Shown here: piece by piece, positions 41,658-49,969 of the stretch | How the letters are laid out: every line of letters starts with the position of its first letter | Position numbering within the stretch: position 1 is the first letter of the stretch | Origin: Terriglobales bacterium | GTDB taxonomy: Bacteria > Acidobacteriota > Terriglobia > Terriglobales > Acidobacteriaceae | DNA length: 64,000 nt | NCBI GenBank assembly: GCA_025936825.1 | Contig: JAICSO010000003.1 | Coordinates: forward strand, 1-64,000 | Reading direction: 5' to 3' | The notes under the pieces: generated by a model | Databases searched by the model: none | What the model saw: only the letters and a program-made list of their open reading frames with translations | What the model was told of the DNA's origin: nothing | Position numbers and translations under genes: made by a program

Positions 41658-42830
41658 TCACGAAGCCGCACGCAGCTGATTGGTGTTGCGGTCGGCTCGG
41701 AAACGCAACAACGCCGCGATGTTTCCTACTTTGTCGATCGTTTCGTCTCGCGGAAGCAGCACAAGACCCAAATTGTTTCGCACTGCAATGGGGACTAGTA
41801 CCTCGCAGACGTCCTCCAATTCGCGGGTGGCGTGTCCGCAAACAGGGCAATAGGCCACAAGGTGCGAATCCAGATGCCGGCAATTCGTGCACTCGACCGC
41901 GCGGGCCGAGTAGTCCTGCGACATCAGCAGCGTGTCGATTTCTCCCAACTCCAGAGCGCGCAGCACACGCCGCAAACCGGTAACTCCGCGTCGATGCGCC
42001 CTCGCTTCGTCGAGGGTTTCGCCGAGCAAGGAAGAATGGTGCTTTCGCAAGGTGGCTTGGGCAACGCGCAATGCTTCAGAAACAGCTCTCTCGTCCGGCA
42101 TCGCTGCAATCTCGCCCGAGAAATGTCCCAGCGCCTTCTTCGCGACATCCGGATGAAGTTGCGCCTGCAGTTCAGGCCAGTTCACATCGTTGCAACCAAG
42201 CACGACCGCATCGAACAGCCGCCGCTGATCGCCGTTCTTCAGGAACTCCGCTAACTCGCGGTAGTGCCGCCGTACCTCATCTTCCTTGTGGCGTTGTGCG
42301 TGTCCGCCGTCGTATCCGCCAAAACCATCGCTACGCCCGTGCCGCGGGATCGGATTGGTGATCGACATTTGCTGCCTGATCTCGCCGAACTCCACTTCGA
42401 GAACCCGTGCACTCTGTCTGTCCACTAGCGCCACCCAAAGCTTCGGATACTCCGAAAACAGCGCCGCTAGTGGCTTCAAATGGAATCGCCGGTTTACAAA
42501 CAGTCGTGTCGAGAGTTGCACGGGTGGCACATCGAACTCGCGCCAGAGGTTGCGCTCGGCGCAGCTGAACACGACCTTTGCGAAACCTTCATTGCCATGC
42601 AATGCCTCGGCAATGCGCAAAATTCGTTCCAGGTCCTGGATCGCCTTTGCGCTGCGTCCATTTTGCTGAAGCTCCTGAATTGTCTTCCGCACTAATTCTT
42701 TGGCTTGAATCCCTTCCTCGCGATGTGATTTGTCCTTAGGAACACCGGGCTGAAAGTAGAAGCTGATGGCGTATTCATTCGCACGGCATTCAAAGTCGGC
42801 AAGTTGGCGCAGGTCTTCACGAGTAATCAT
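41658..42830 (-). CDS. Bacterial archaeo-eukaryotic-type release factor homologue (baeRF)
   Basis: A 390-residue cytoplasmic protein with the layout of eRF1/Pelota/Vms1-related bacterial proteins. An N-terminal alpha/beta part leads to PKLWVALVDRQSARVLEVEFGE. A loop and helix at residues 170-195 (FGGYDGGHAQRHKEDEVRRHYREL) sit where eRF1 has its GGQ loop. A third domain follows (LFDAVVLGCNDVNWPELQAQL), and a zinc ribbon (C314, C317, C328, C331) is inserted near the end. It probably acts on ribosome-bound peptidyl-tRNA in termination or rescue (inference). ATG 42830 has GAGG upstream and lies 10 bases after the HPF-sigma gene, so they are an operon. Confidence 0.78.
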   Translation of the reverse strand: MITREDLRQLADFECRANEYAISFYFQPGVPKDKSHREEGIQAKELVRKTIQELQQNGRSAKAIQDLERILRIAEALHGNEGFAKVVFSCAERNLWREFDVPPVQLSTRLFVNRRFHLKPLAALFSEYPKLWVALVDRQSARVLEVEFGEIRQQMSITNPIPRHGRSDGFGGYDGGHAQRHKEDEVRRHYRELAEFLKNGDQRRLFDAVVLGCNDVNWPELQAQLHPDVAKKALGHFSGEIAAMPDERAVSEALRVAQATLRKHHSSLLGETLDEARAHRRGVTGLRRVLRALELGEIDTLLMSQDYSARAVECTNCRHLDSHLVAYCPVCGHATRELEDVCEVLVPIAVRNNLGLVLLPRDETIDKVGNIAALLRFRADRNTNQLRAAS

Positions 42831-42840
42831 GAGCACCTCG

Positions 42841-43884
42841 TTAGCGTGTTGCAGTGGCTTGTAGGAGTTTTCTTTGAAACGGATTGTTGGCAGCGAAGCC
42901 ATTACGCAGTTTCTCGCGGGCGCGTGCAATGGACTGTTCGATCTCGTCGCGATTGCGGTCCGTAATCGCCGCAATTTCTTCGACTGTGAAACCCTCCAGC
43001 GCGTGCAGCACAAAAGTCTCGCGATCCTGTGGCGCAGCCCCATTCAGCGCAACCTGCACCAGCGCGACCATCTCGTCGGTATACGCGACCTCTTCGGGCG
43101 TGGGCGCGCCGCGGTCCGGAATGCCGCTCTCGTTGGTCATGGCTTCGTCCGGTTGATGGAATTGCAGGCGCGCCTCGTCACTGGCGCGCTCTCTGCGACG
43201 CTGGCGCACGCCGCGCAACTCCACTTCTGTATCGGCTTCCGAGCGGCGCGACACAGCGTCATCGATAGCTCGAATAGCCAAGCGGTAAAGCCATGGCTCG
43301 ATTCCGATACGATCCGGCTTGTCGACCTTTTCGTCCAGTGCATCGGCCACAGCTTGATCAACGATCTCTTCCGCATTGATTGAATCAGGCTCGATATCGC
43401 CGGAACTCTCGCGGAAGTACAATTCGCGCTCTACGTAAATTTGCAGCCGCCGGAAATTCGCGTTCACATACGTACGTACATCGTCGGGAGTAGCGGTAAG
43501 CGGAGGAACGGACGCCACCGTTTGCTCGAAAGGCACTTGCGGGACAGGACGGCCCTCCGGCGCCCTGCGGCGTCGCCAGTTGTGGGAATTGCGGAGCAGT
43601 TCTTTGTGCTTGCCGATCTGGGTCAACAAACTCTCGTACGCGGCTTTGATTGCAGTGGCAGCGCTGGAAGCCGATTCCTGTGAAGCCATCTGCCCAGAAG
43701 GCAAACGCAAGTTCAGGGAGACAACGACTCCTTCGCGCGAGGAATTCTGCTCGACCAGTCCTTTCAGGTGCACCAACTCTGGCCGGAATACCTGTAGCCT
43801 TCTTCTTACCTTTTCTGTTCCATGTTGAATTTCGCGGTCTATGTCGGGGGTTCGAGAAAGCTTGTAGCTAAAATGCACATTCAT
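42841..43884 (-). CDS. Fusion of HPF/RaiA ribosome-hibernation domain and sigma-70-like regions
   Basis: A 347-residue protein. Residues 1-100 follow the HPF/RaiA (S30AE) order of strand-helix-strands-helix: MNVHFSYK, DREIQHGTEKVRRRLQVF, GVVVSLNLRLPSGQMASQE, AATAIKAAYESLLTQIGKHK. After a basic/proline linker (101-130), residues ~135-215 resemble sigma region 2 (IEPWLYRLAIRAIDDAVSRR). Residues ~268-328 resemble sigma region 4 (NGAAPQDRETFVLHALEGFTVEEIAAITDRNRDEIEQSIARAREKLRN). HPF domains bind the 30S decoding centre. GAGG upstream supports ATG 43884. It is first gene of an operon with the release-factor homologue. The sigma-like part could be a true ECF factor or a repurposed fold. Confidence 0.8.
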   Translation of the reverse strand: MNVHFSYKLSRTPDIDREIQHGTEKVRRRLQVFRPELVHLKGLVEQNSSREGVVVSLNLRLPSGQMASQESASSAATAIKAAYESLLTQIGKHKELLRNSHNWRRRRAPEGRPVPQVPFEQTVASVPPLTATPDDVRTYVNANFRRLQIYVERELYFRESSGDIEPDSINAEEIVDQAVADALDEKVDKPDRIGIEPWLYRLAIRAIDDAVSRRSEADTEVELRGVRQRRRERASDEARLQFHQPDEAMTNESGIPDRGAPTPEEVAYTDEMVALVQVALNGAAPQDRETFVLHALEGFTVEEIAAITDRNRDEIEQSIARAREKLRNGFAANNPFQRKLLQATATR

Positions 43885-44079
43885 GCTTGCCTCGGATCGG
43901 GAGAAGGTCCCGTGAAGCTTTGCTACACGGCGATTCTACACCCGCTCTTAAACGACGGAACAAAATTCGCGTTCACGCCGGGGCATTCAGGGAATTCCTA
44001 CCCAAAATACTGGTCAATTCCGATCTGAAACTGGCGTCGGGTGAGCAACTTGCGGCCACAAAGGCCTCTCTAAATCCCG

Positions 44080-45009
44080 ATGAACAAGGGTTGCACAAAA
44101 CGAAATGTCATTTTGCGCCTGTCATCTGTGGCAGTCGCTGCTCTGGTGTTGCAAACTGCTTGTGGTGGTGGCGTGCCCCACGGCACCGGTAAGATCCCAG
44201 TGGTGGCGCACGTTTTTGTCCTGGTGGAAGAGAACCATTCGTACGGCAGTGTGATCGGGAACTCCGCCATGCCGTATACGAACAGCTTGGCGCAGAAATA
44301 CGCATTGGCGACGCAGTACTTTGCAGACCGGCACAACTCACTACCAAACTACTTCATGTTGACGGTTGGTGACCTCGTGACCACCAACGATCTCTTCACA
44401 GGCACCGTGTCGCAAGACAACGTTGTGCGGGCCTTGACGTCAGCCGGCAAGAGTTGGAAGGTCTATGCCGAGTCGCTGCCACAGCCGGGGTTCACCGCCG
44501 CGGCGAACGCGCCTTATGCGCGCGACCACAATCCCTTCACCTACTTTTCCGACGTGCTGAACAGTTCCTCGCAAACCGCCAACATTGTTCCCTTTACGCA
44601 GCTTGCAACCGACTTGCAGAATGGAACGCTACCGGATTACGCGATGATAGTGCCGGATCTTTCGAACGACGGACATGACTGCCCCGGGGAAGCTGGAAAT
44701 TGCACGGACACGCAAAAACTGTCGAACATTGACGACTGGGTGAAAAATAACGTCGGGCCGCTCATTAACAGCTCGGCATTTCAGAATTCGGTGCTGATCT
44801 ATACCTGGGATGAAGGCGATGTGAACGACATGGCCAATCAAGGGGGGCACGTCGCGACGATTCTGGTCAGCCCTAAAATACGAGCAGGGCTTCAATCGAA
44901 AACCATGTATCAGCATCAGAGCGCGTTGAAGCTGAGCATGCAGTTGCTGGGTGTGAATGATTTTCCGGGTGCTGCTGCCAGCGCTACGGATATGGCGGAG
45001 TTTTTCTGA
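44080..45009 (+). CDS. Exported phosphoesterase (acid phosphatase/phospholipase C-like)
   Basis: A 309-residue phosphoesterase-family protein. The metal-site start motif HVFVLVEENHSYGSVIGN is followed by PNYFMLTVGD, YARDHNPFTYF, PDYAMIVPDLSNDGHDC and LIYTWDEGD. This matches the family of phosphatidylinositol 3-phosphatase-like and acid phosphatase enzymes. The N-terminus is hydrophobic and ends in LVLQTACGGG, an imperfect lipobox, so it may be a lipoprotein. It stands divergent from the HPF-sigma operon, 195 bases away. Confidence 0.87.
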   Translation: MNKGCTKRNVILRLSSVAVAALVLQTACGGGVPHGTGKIPVVAHVFVLVEENHSYGSVIGNSAMPYTNSLAQKYALATQYFADRHNSLPNYFMLTVGDLVTTNDLFTGTVSQDNVVRALTSAGKSWKVYAESLPQPGFTAAANAPYARDHNPFTYFSDVLNSSSQTANIVPFTQLATDLQNGTLPDYAMIVPDLSNDGHDCPGEAGNCTDTQKLSNIDDWVKNNVGPLINSSAFQNSVLIYTWDEGDVNDMANQGGHVATILVSPKIRAGLQSKTMYQHQSALKLSMQLLGVNDFPGAAASATDMAEFF

Positions 45010-45052
45010 GGTTGCGTGTGCCGCGCACTCCTGCCCGCGTGGTTGACAGAGC

Positions 45053-46177
45053 CTATACGGCTACCGTCACCGATGTTTCGGTCCTCACCACTGGCCTGTA
45101 CATCGTGTCGCGTTCAATCGGTTCGCGGCCGGCTTCGCGGATCAACCGCATCAGTTCCTGACGGCGCATGCCTTGCGGAGTGGTTGCGCCGGCATCGTGG
45201 TAAATCTTTTCTTCAATGACCGTGCCATCCAGATCATCCGCACCAAATCGCAACGCAATTTGGGCGATCTTCGGCGTGAGCATCTGCCAGTAGGCTTTAA
45301 TGTGCGGGAAGTTGTCGAGCACCAGGCGGCTGACAGCAATTTGCTTGATGTCGAGCATCCCGGTGGTGCGCGGCAGGTGTTCAAGCGGCGTATTGTCCGG
45401 ATGAAACGCCAGCGGAATAAACGTCTGGAACCCGCCGGTCTCATCCTGTAATGCCCGAAGTTTCAGAAGGTGATCCACGCGGTCTTCGTCGTTTTCAACG
45501 TGGCCGTAGAGCATCGTGGCATTCGACTTGAGCCCAATCTGGTGAGCCAGTCGCGCTGTGTCTAGCCACTGATCACCGTCTATCTTGTGATCGCAAATGA
45601 TGTGGCGGACACGGTCGGCAAAAATCTCCGCACCTCCGCCGGGGAGGGAATCGACGCCGGCAGTTTGGAGTTGCTTCAGCGTCTCTGCGATCGAGAGCTT
45701 GGCCCGCTTCGCCAGGTACGCTACTTCCACCATCGTGAAAGCCTTCAAGTGCACTTGTGGAAAGCGCTCTTTTAATCCGGAGACCAGATCGAGGAAGTAC
45801 TGGAACGGCAGATCGGGATGCAGACCGCCGACAATGTGAAACTCGGTGACGGCTTCCGTGTATCCCGATGCAGCCGTCTGGAACGCCTCTTCCAGCGCCA
45901 TAGTGTAGGCGCCTGGCGTGTCTTTCTTGCGGCCGAACGCGCAAAGCCGGCAGGCAGCGATGCAAACGTTGGTGGGATTGATGTGCCGGTTGACGTTGAA
46001 GTAGGTTTTGTCGCCGTGCAGGCGCTCGCGGACGTAGTTGGCCATCCACCCCACGGCCAGAATGTCGCCGGTCCGATACAGTACCAGGGCATCTTCAGCG
46101 CTCAGGCGAGTGCCGGCCAAAAGCTTCTCGTGAATAGACGTCAGCCGCGGATCGTCGGTCTGGAAGGAGTGTCCCAC
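45053..46177 (-). CDS. mqnE: Aminofutalosine synthase
   Basis: Radical SAM enzyme of the futalosine route to menaquinone, joining adenosyl to the enolpyruvyl-benzoate precursor. The 4Fe-4S motif is CIAACRLC within RHINPTNVCIAACRLCAFG, and the MqnE-typical stretches DTPGAYTM, HIVGGLHPDLPF, LKAFTMVEV and GGGAEIFADRVR are present. Length 374 is normal. The start is GTG 46177 without a visible Shine-Dalgarno. The related prenyltransferase gene lies upstream on the same strand, with an esterase between them. Confidence 0.95.
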   Translation of the reverse strand: MGHSFQTDDPRLTSIHEKLLAGTRLSAEDALVLYRTGDILAVGWMANYVRERLHGDKTYFNVNRHINPTNVCIAACRLCAFGRKKDTPGAYTMALEEAFQTAASGYTEAVTEFHIVGGLHPDLPFQYFLDLVSGLKERFPQVHLKAFTMVEVAYLAKRAKLSIAETLKQLQTAGVDSLPGGGAEIFADRVRHIICDHKIDGDQWLDTARLAHQIGLKSNATMLYGHVENDEDRVDHLLKLRALQDETGGFQTFIPLAFHPDNTPLEHLPRTTGMLDIKQIAVSRLVLDNFPHIKAYWQMLTPKIAQIALRFGADDLDGTVIEEKIYHDAGATTPQGMRRQELMRLIREAGREPIERDTMYRPVVRTETSVTVAV

Positions 46178-46190
46178 TGCATTGATGATA

Positions 46191-46332
46191 CTAGTGGCTA
46201 GTGCTAGTGGCTAGTCGGTCCCCGGTACGACTCCGTGGCGTTCCCCCGTGCACCTCTGTGCTCTCTGCGGTGGGGCTTCGAAAACCTGAACCACAGAGGA
46301 CACAAAGTTTCACAGAGGACGCCCACAGAGGG
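46191..46332. repeat. CTAGTGGCTAGTG tandem duplication and CACAGAGG inverted arms
   Basis: A 13-base word repeats in tandem at 46191-46203 and 46204-46216. Next, a CACAGAGG-type arm (46241-46273, as CCTCTGTG words) is followed by its inverse (46291-46332). The block fills most of the spacer between mqnE and the esterase gene. Confidence 0.7.
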
Positions 46333-46369
46333 AAGAAAAAGTTCGGTGGTTCTAAGAACCTATAGGTGT

Positions 46370-47497
46370 TTACCGGAATAGCAGCGGTGCCAGATTCGTC
46401 AGATTCCTGCGCCACACCATCCAGTCGTGCATTCCCGGGGTCTCGATGCTGGTGTACTGTACGCCTTTATCCTTCAACCAGGACTTGAACTGGCGGTTGA
46501 CATCGATGAGGCGGTCTTCGGTTCCGCAAGCAATCCAGAGGAGTTTGAGTTTCTTGTTCGTATTGGTGTCAACGCCAGGGAACTCGGTGGCGAAGTCCCG
46601 ATTATCAATGCCTCCGGAACTGAACGCGCCGACCCACGCAAACTTGTCCTGATGGTTCAATCCGGTGAACAGCGACTCCGCTCCGCCCATCGAGAGGCCG
46701 GCAATGGCGCGTGACTCGCGATCTTTCTTTACGTGATATTCCTGCTCCACCTGCGGTATAACTTCGCTGAGCAGAATGTCGGTGAAGCGGGTGAAGTTGC
46801 GCCAAGTCAGTTCCTTGTCTTGCCATGTACCCCAGCCGCGACGGATTACTTCCATGTCGCCGTAGCCGAGCGGCATTACCACGATCATGGGCTTGGCTTT
46901 GCCTTGGTTGATGAGATTGTCCAGGATCACGTTCGCGTGCCCAACCGCGCTCCATCCACTTGCGTCGTCGCTGTAGCCGTGCAGCAAGTACAGCACCGGA
47001 TATTCCTGCTTCGCGCGCGGATCATAATTTGGCGGAGTGTAGACATAGAAGTCACGATTATCGTCAGCAATTTTCGAATGGAAAAACTGATGATGCAGTT
47101 CTCCGTGCGGGATGTCGTTCACTTCCCATGATGTCGTCGCTGGCGGACCCGGAATATGCACAGCGCTCTGGGTGAACAGCAGGTTCGGCTTCATCAATTG
47201 ATTCGAGGGATCAATGAGCGGCTGACCGTCTTGGATGATTGAATATCCGTAGATATCCGGCTCGTACGGCCCGACGGTAACACTCCAAATTCCTTTCTCA
47301 TCTTTTTGCATGTCCACCGGCTTTGTCTGGCCTTCAATGCTGACCTGGACTTTTGCGGCATTCGGCGAATTGAACCGGAAGGTGACGTGCCCATCGCTCG
47401 AGACCTCGGGCGAAACGATCGGCGGCGGAAATTGCGCCAACGCAGTCAAAACAGAGAGGAAAACAAACGAGACCAGCACTACGGCGGACTTTCTCAT
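46370..47497 (-). CDS. Secreted esterase (CE1/feruloyl-esterase-like) with N-terminal E-set domain
   Basis: Signal peptide MRKSAVVLVSFVFLSVLTALA. An N-terminal immunoglobulin-like E-set/CBM48-like domain (SSDGHVTFRFNSPNAAKVQVSIEG...IWSVTVGPYEPDIYGYS) is followed by an alpha/beta hydrolase of the XynZ/esterase D type. The nucleophile is in AIAGLSMGGAESLF, and the His in TPGMHDWMVWRRNL. Likely removes acyl groups from plant polysaccharides outside the cytoplasm. GGAGG upstream of ATG 47497 fixes the start. It sits between mqnE and the prenyltransferase gene, with no obvious pathway link. Confidence 0.88.
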   Translation of the reverse strand: MRKSAVVLVSFVFLSVLTALAQFPPPIVSPEVSSDGHVTFRFNSPNAAKVQVSIEGQTKPVDMQKDEKGIWSVTVGPYEPDIYGYSIIQDGQPLIDPSNQLMKPNLLFTQSAVHIPGPPATTSWEVNDIPHGELHHQFFHSKIADDNRDFYVYTPPNYDPRAKQEYPVLYLLHGYSDDASGWSAVGHANVILDNLINQGKAKPMIVVMPLGYGDMEVIRRGWGTWQDKELTWRNFTRFTDILLSEVIPQVEQEYHVKKDRESRAIAGLSMGGAESLFTGLNHQDKFAWVGAFSSGGIDNRDFATEFPGVDTNTNKKLKLLWIACGTEDRLIDVNRQFKSWLKDKGVQYTSIETPGMHDWMVWRRNLTNLAPLLFR

Positions 47498-47513
47498 TAT
47501 GCCTCCAGCAAAC

Positions 47514-48383
47514 CTAGAATGTGTGTTTGTGCAGAAGATCAAGCGCCACGAAAACGAAAAAGACGACAGATATCACACCGTTCATCGTAAAGAATGCAGC
47601 ATTCAGTTTGGTCAAATCGTTCTTCGAAACTAAGGAATGTTCATATCCGATCAGGAGCAGCACGAGTCCAATCCCCGTGATCGCCATTGTCCCCAGGCCA
47701 AATGCCCAAACCAGCACCATCAGCAGAGCCAGCATCAAGGCGTGAAACAGCCGCGCAACCCACAGTGATTTTGCGATCCCCAGATACCGCGGGATTGAAT
47801 GCAGCCCCGCACCGCGGTCGAAGTCCAAATCCTGGCACGCGTACAGTACATCGAAACCGGCAACCCAGAATGTGACGGCAGCCGTTAGCAAGAGAATTCT
47901 GGGATCCAGCGATCCGCGCACCGCGATCCAAGCGGCGGCTGGCGCGATGCCGAGTGCGAAACCAAGCACGACATGGGACCAGCGCGTGAATCTTTTTGTG
48001 TAGGAGTAAAGAAGCAGCACGGCCAAGGCAATCGGGGACAACAGGAACGCCAGCCGATTCAGCTCCCAAGCTGAGAGAAGGAATACAGCCGCTGCGAACA
48101 ATACAAAGCTGCGGACAAAGCCGTGGGTCAGAATTCCGGCGGGCAAAGCGCGCGCCGACGTGCGTGGATTTGCTGCATCAATGCTGGCATCGGCAAGCCG
48201 GTTGAATGACATCGCCGCGGACCGGGCCGCCACCATGGCAATAATGATCCAAACTAGTTGGTGGATGCTCGGCATTCCGCCGGCTGCCAGCATTGCTCCA
48301 CAGAGCGCAAAGGGGAGCGCAAATATCGAGTGCTCCCACTTGATCATTTCCAACGTGGCAATCAGGTTCTTCAGCAGCGGCAC
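47514..48383 (-). CDS. UbiA-family prenyltransferase (MqnP-like, menaquinone)
   Basis: An integral membrane aromatic prenyltransferase with about eight to nine helices. The first Asp-rich motif is MSFNRLADASIDAANPRTSARALPAG and the second is YACQDLDFDRGAGLHSIPRYLG, both complete. Because mqnE is nearby, the likely substrate is the futalosine-pathway naphthoate (MqnP role). The open frame starts at 48437, but those first codons run through the terminator hairpin of the upstream gene. GTG 48383 or ATG 48347 is more likely. Confidence 0.88.
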   Translation of the reverse strand: MPLLKNLIATLEMIKWEHSIFALPFALCGAMLAAGGMPSIHQLVWIIIAMVAARSAAMSFNRLADASIDAANPRTSARALPAGILTHGFVRSFVLFAAAVFLLSAWELNRLAFLLSPIALAVLLLYSYTKRFTRWSHVVLGFALGIAPAAAWIAVRGSLDPRILLLTAAVTFWVAGFDVLYACQDLDFDRGAGLHSIPRYLGIAKSLWVARLFHALMLALLMVLVWAFGLGTMAITGIGLVLLLIGYEHSLVSKNDLTKLNAAFFTMNGVISVVFFVFVALDLLHKHTF

Positions 48384-48403
48384 GGACGTATTGTAAAAGA
48401 AAA

Positions 48404-48425
48404 GAGCCGGGCTTTCGCCCGGCTC
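48404..48425 (-). terminator. Rho-independent terminator of the BON-domain gene
   Basis: Perfect 9-base stem GAGCCGGGC/GCCCGGCTC with a 4-base loop, followed on the minus strand by TTTTCTTTT. It lies just past the BON gene stop. Confidence 0.85.
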
Positions 48426-48441
48426 ATCCCGAAACATTGAT

Positions 48442-49200
48442 CTACTTCAATGTGTTCTGTCCTGCGACCACCAGCTTGTCGTCGACGCTGAACACGTTTG
48501 GAACTGACTTCGCTTGTGTTACCGCCAATTGCTTATCCATTTGGCTGTCGACCACGCCGTAAAGCGTTACATGCCCATTATTCACAACGATGCGAATCGG
48601 CTTCTGCGGATCCATTGCATACTTCGAAAGCTCTGAATTCCCGTACACAGCTCTGGCCACTCGCAGCCGGATGTCGTCGTCCATCGGTGATGTGGGCAGC
48701 ACGTTGATGTTGTCTACCACATCCTTAACTCCTGGTGTGGTCTCGATGATCGAGAGTGCCGAATCACGTGACGGGTAGTCGATTACGTCGCCGCTCACCG
48801 TCACCACTCCGTTCTGCACATTAAGTCCAAGCGCATTAAAAGCTATGCCGAGGCCTACCCGGTCATAACGGAGCTTGTCGGCAAGTTGGGATTGCAGTTG
48901 CTGGTCGGGCACATTGCCTTCGACGTCAACATGGTTTCTGACACCCTGGACGTGGTCCTGCTTGTCCACTTTCCGCTGAGCGTCCATCTTGTCGATGAGC
49001 AGTTTTGCCGTGCCTTGCAGAGTGACAATGCCATCGTCCGTAGAAGCCGTAATCCCTTTCCACTTGTCTTTCGACTGCAGAATCTTGGTCGCTTCCTGCT
49101 GAATTTGCTGGTCGTAGCGGCCCGTCCCCACTTGGGCGTTCTGTGCCCAAACGGAGGTGCCGAACAGAATCGCGGTTGCGATCCATAAAAATCGCCTCAT
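48442..49200 (-). CDS. Exported three-BON-domain protein
   Basis: Signal peptide (FLWIATAILFGTSVWAQ), then three BON modules of about 70 residues each (around DDGIVTLQGTAKLL, QNGVVTVSGDVIDYP and NNGHVTLYGVVDSQMDKQ). BON domains bind phospholipids or other envelope components, as in OsmY. AAGGAGG upstream of ATG 49200 is a strong start signal. It is followed by a perfect terminator, so it is a separate transcription unit end. Likely periplasmic envelope-stress protein (inference). Confidence 0.9.
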   Translation of the reverse strand: MRRFLWIATAILFGTSVWAQNAQVGTGRYDQQIQQEATKILQSKDKWKGITASTDDGIVTLQGTAKLLIDKMDAQRKVDKQDHVQGVRNHVDVEGNVPDQQLQSQLADKLRYDRVGLGIAFNALGLNVQNGVVTVSGDVIDYPSRDSALSIIETTPGVKDVVDNINVLPTSPMDDDIRLRVARAVYGNSELSKYAMDPQKPIRIVVNNGHVTLYGVVDSQMDKQLAVTQAKSVPNVFSVDDKLVVAGQNTLK

Positions 49201-49275
49201 GCCTGCCTCCTTTTGACCCTTTGAAGAGTGGGAAAATGTTCAAAGGGTTGTATGTTCGGAGTCGCTGCGGCGGGA

Positions 49276-49929
49276 TCAGTAGCCTTCCGCTCCTACCAGG
49301 GGAACGAAACGGCAACCGTCTACAGTTTCGGTCGTCGTCGTGAGGCCATTTCTGCGGACGAGTAGCAAATGTTGTGTGTGCGGAGGACCAACGGGAATCA
49401 CCATTCTGCCCTCGTCTGCAAGTTGCTCGACCAAGCTTCTCGGAACCGAAGGCGCGGCGGCCGAGACCAGAATTGCATCGTAAGGCGAATGCTCTTTCCA
49501 TCCCTGGCTGCCGTCTCGAATCGAGACCTGCACGTTGCTGAAGCCCAAATTGCGAAGTGTGCGTTCGGCCGTTTCCGCCAGCTCCGGATGCCGCTCTGCC
49601 GAGTACACCTGCCGGGTCAAACTTGCGAGCAGGGCGGTTTGGTACCCGGAGCCGGTTCCCACTTCCAGCACAGATTCCGAGCCAGTTAGTGCGATGGCCT
49701 GCAACGAGATTGCAATGATCAGCGGCTGTGAAATCGTCTGCTCTTTAGCGATCGGCAACGGATGGTCTTCGTAGGCTTGCGCTCGGAACTCCTCGGGGAT
49801 GAACTCATGCCGTGGTACCTGCAACATTGCTTCCAGCACACGAGCGTCGTGAACGCCCCGTCGCCGGAGCTGCAGCTCGACCATCTCCTGGCGTTGCTCG
49901 TCGTACGAAGCTGGATCGCCAAATCGCAT
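49276..49929 (-). CDS. pcm: Protein-L-isoaspartate O-methyltransferase
   Basis: Repairs isoaspartyl residues using SAM. Motif I VLEVGTGSGYQTALLASL, the pre-motif PISKPLI-like KEQTISQPLIIA, and the C-terminal LVEQLADEGRMVIPVG are typical. ATG 49929 (MRFGDPASYDEQRQEMVELQL) begins at the usual family position. In-frame starts up to 50025 would overlap the tamB 3' end and add residues without similarity. It is the last gene of the envelope cluster. Confidence 0.93.
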   Translation of the reverse strand: MRFGDPASYDEQRQEMVELQLRRRGVHDARVLEAMLQVPRHEFIPEEFRAQAYEDHPLPIAKEQTISQPLIIAISLQAIALTGSESVLEVGTGSGYQTALLASLTRQVYSAERHPELAETAERTLRNLGFSNVQVSIRDGSQGWKEHSPYDAILVSAAAPSVPRSLVEQLADEGRMVIPVGPPHTQHLLLVRRNGLTTTTETVDGCRFVPLVGAEGY

Positions 49930-49969
49930 CGGTGTCTGTGATGTATGGCTGCCGTCGGAGTTGTGCTGC

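Noticed and set aside
48384-48437. Upstream start of the prenyltransferase at 48437
   Set aside because: Those codons lie across the BON-gene terminator hairpin and give no family-like sequence.
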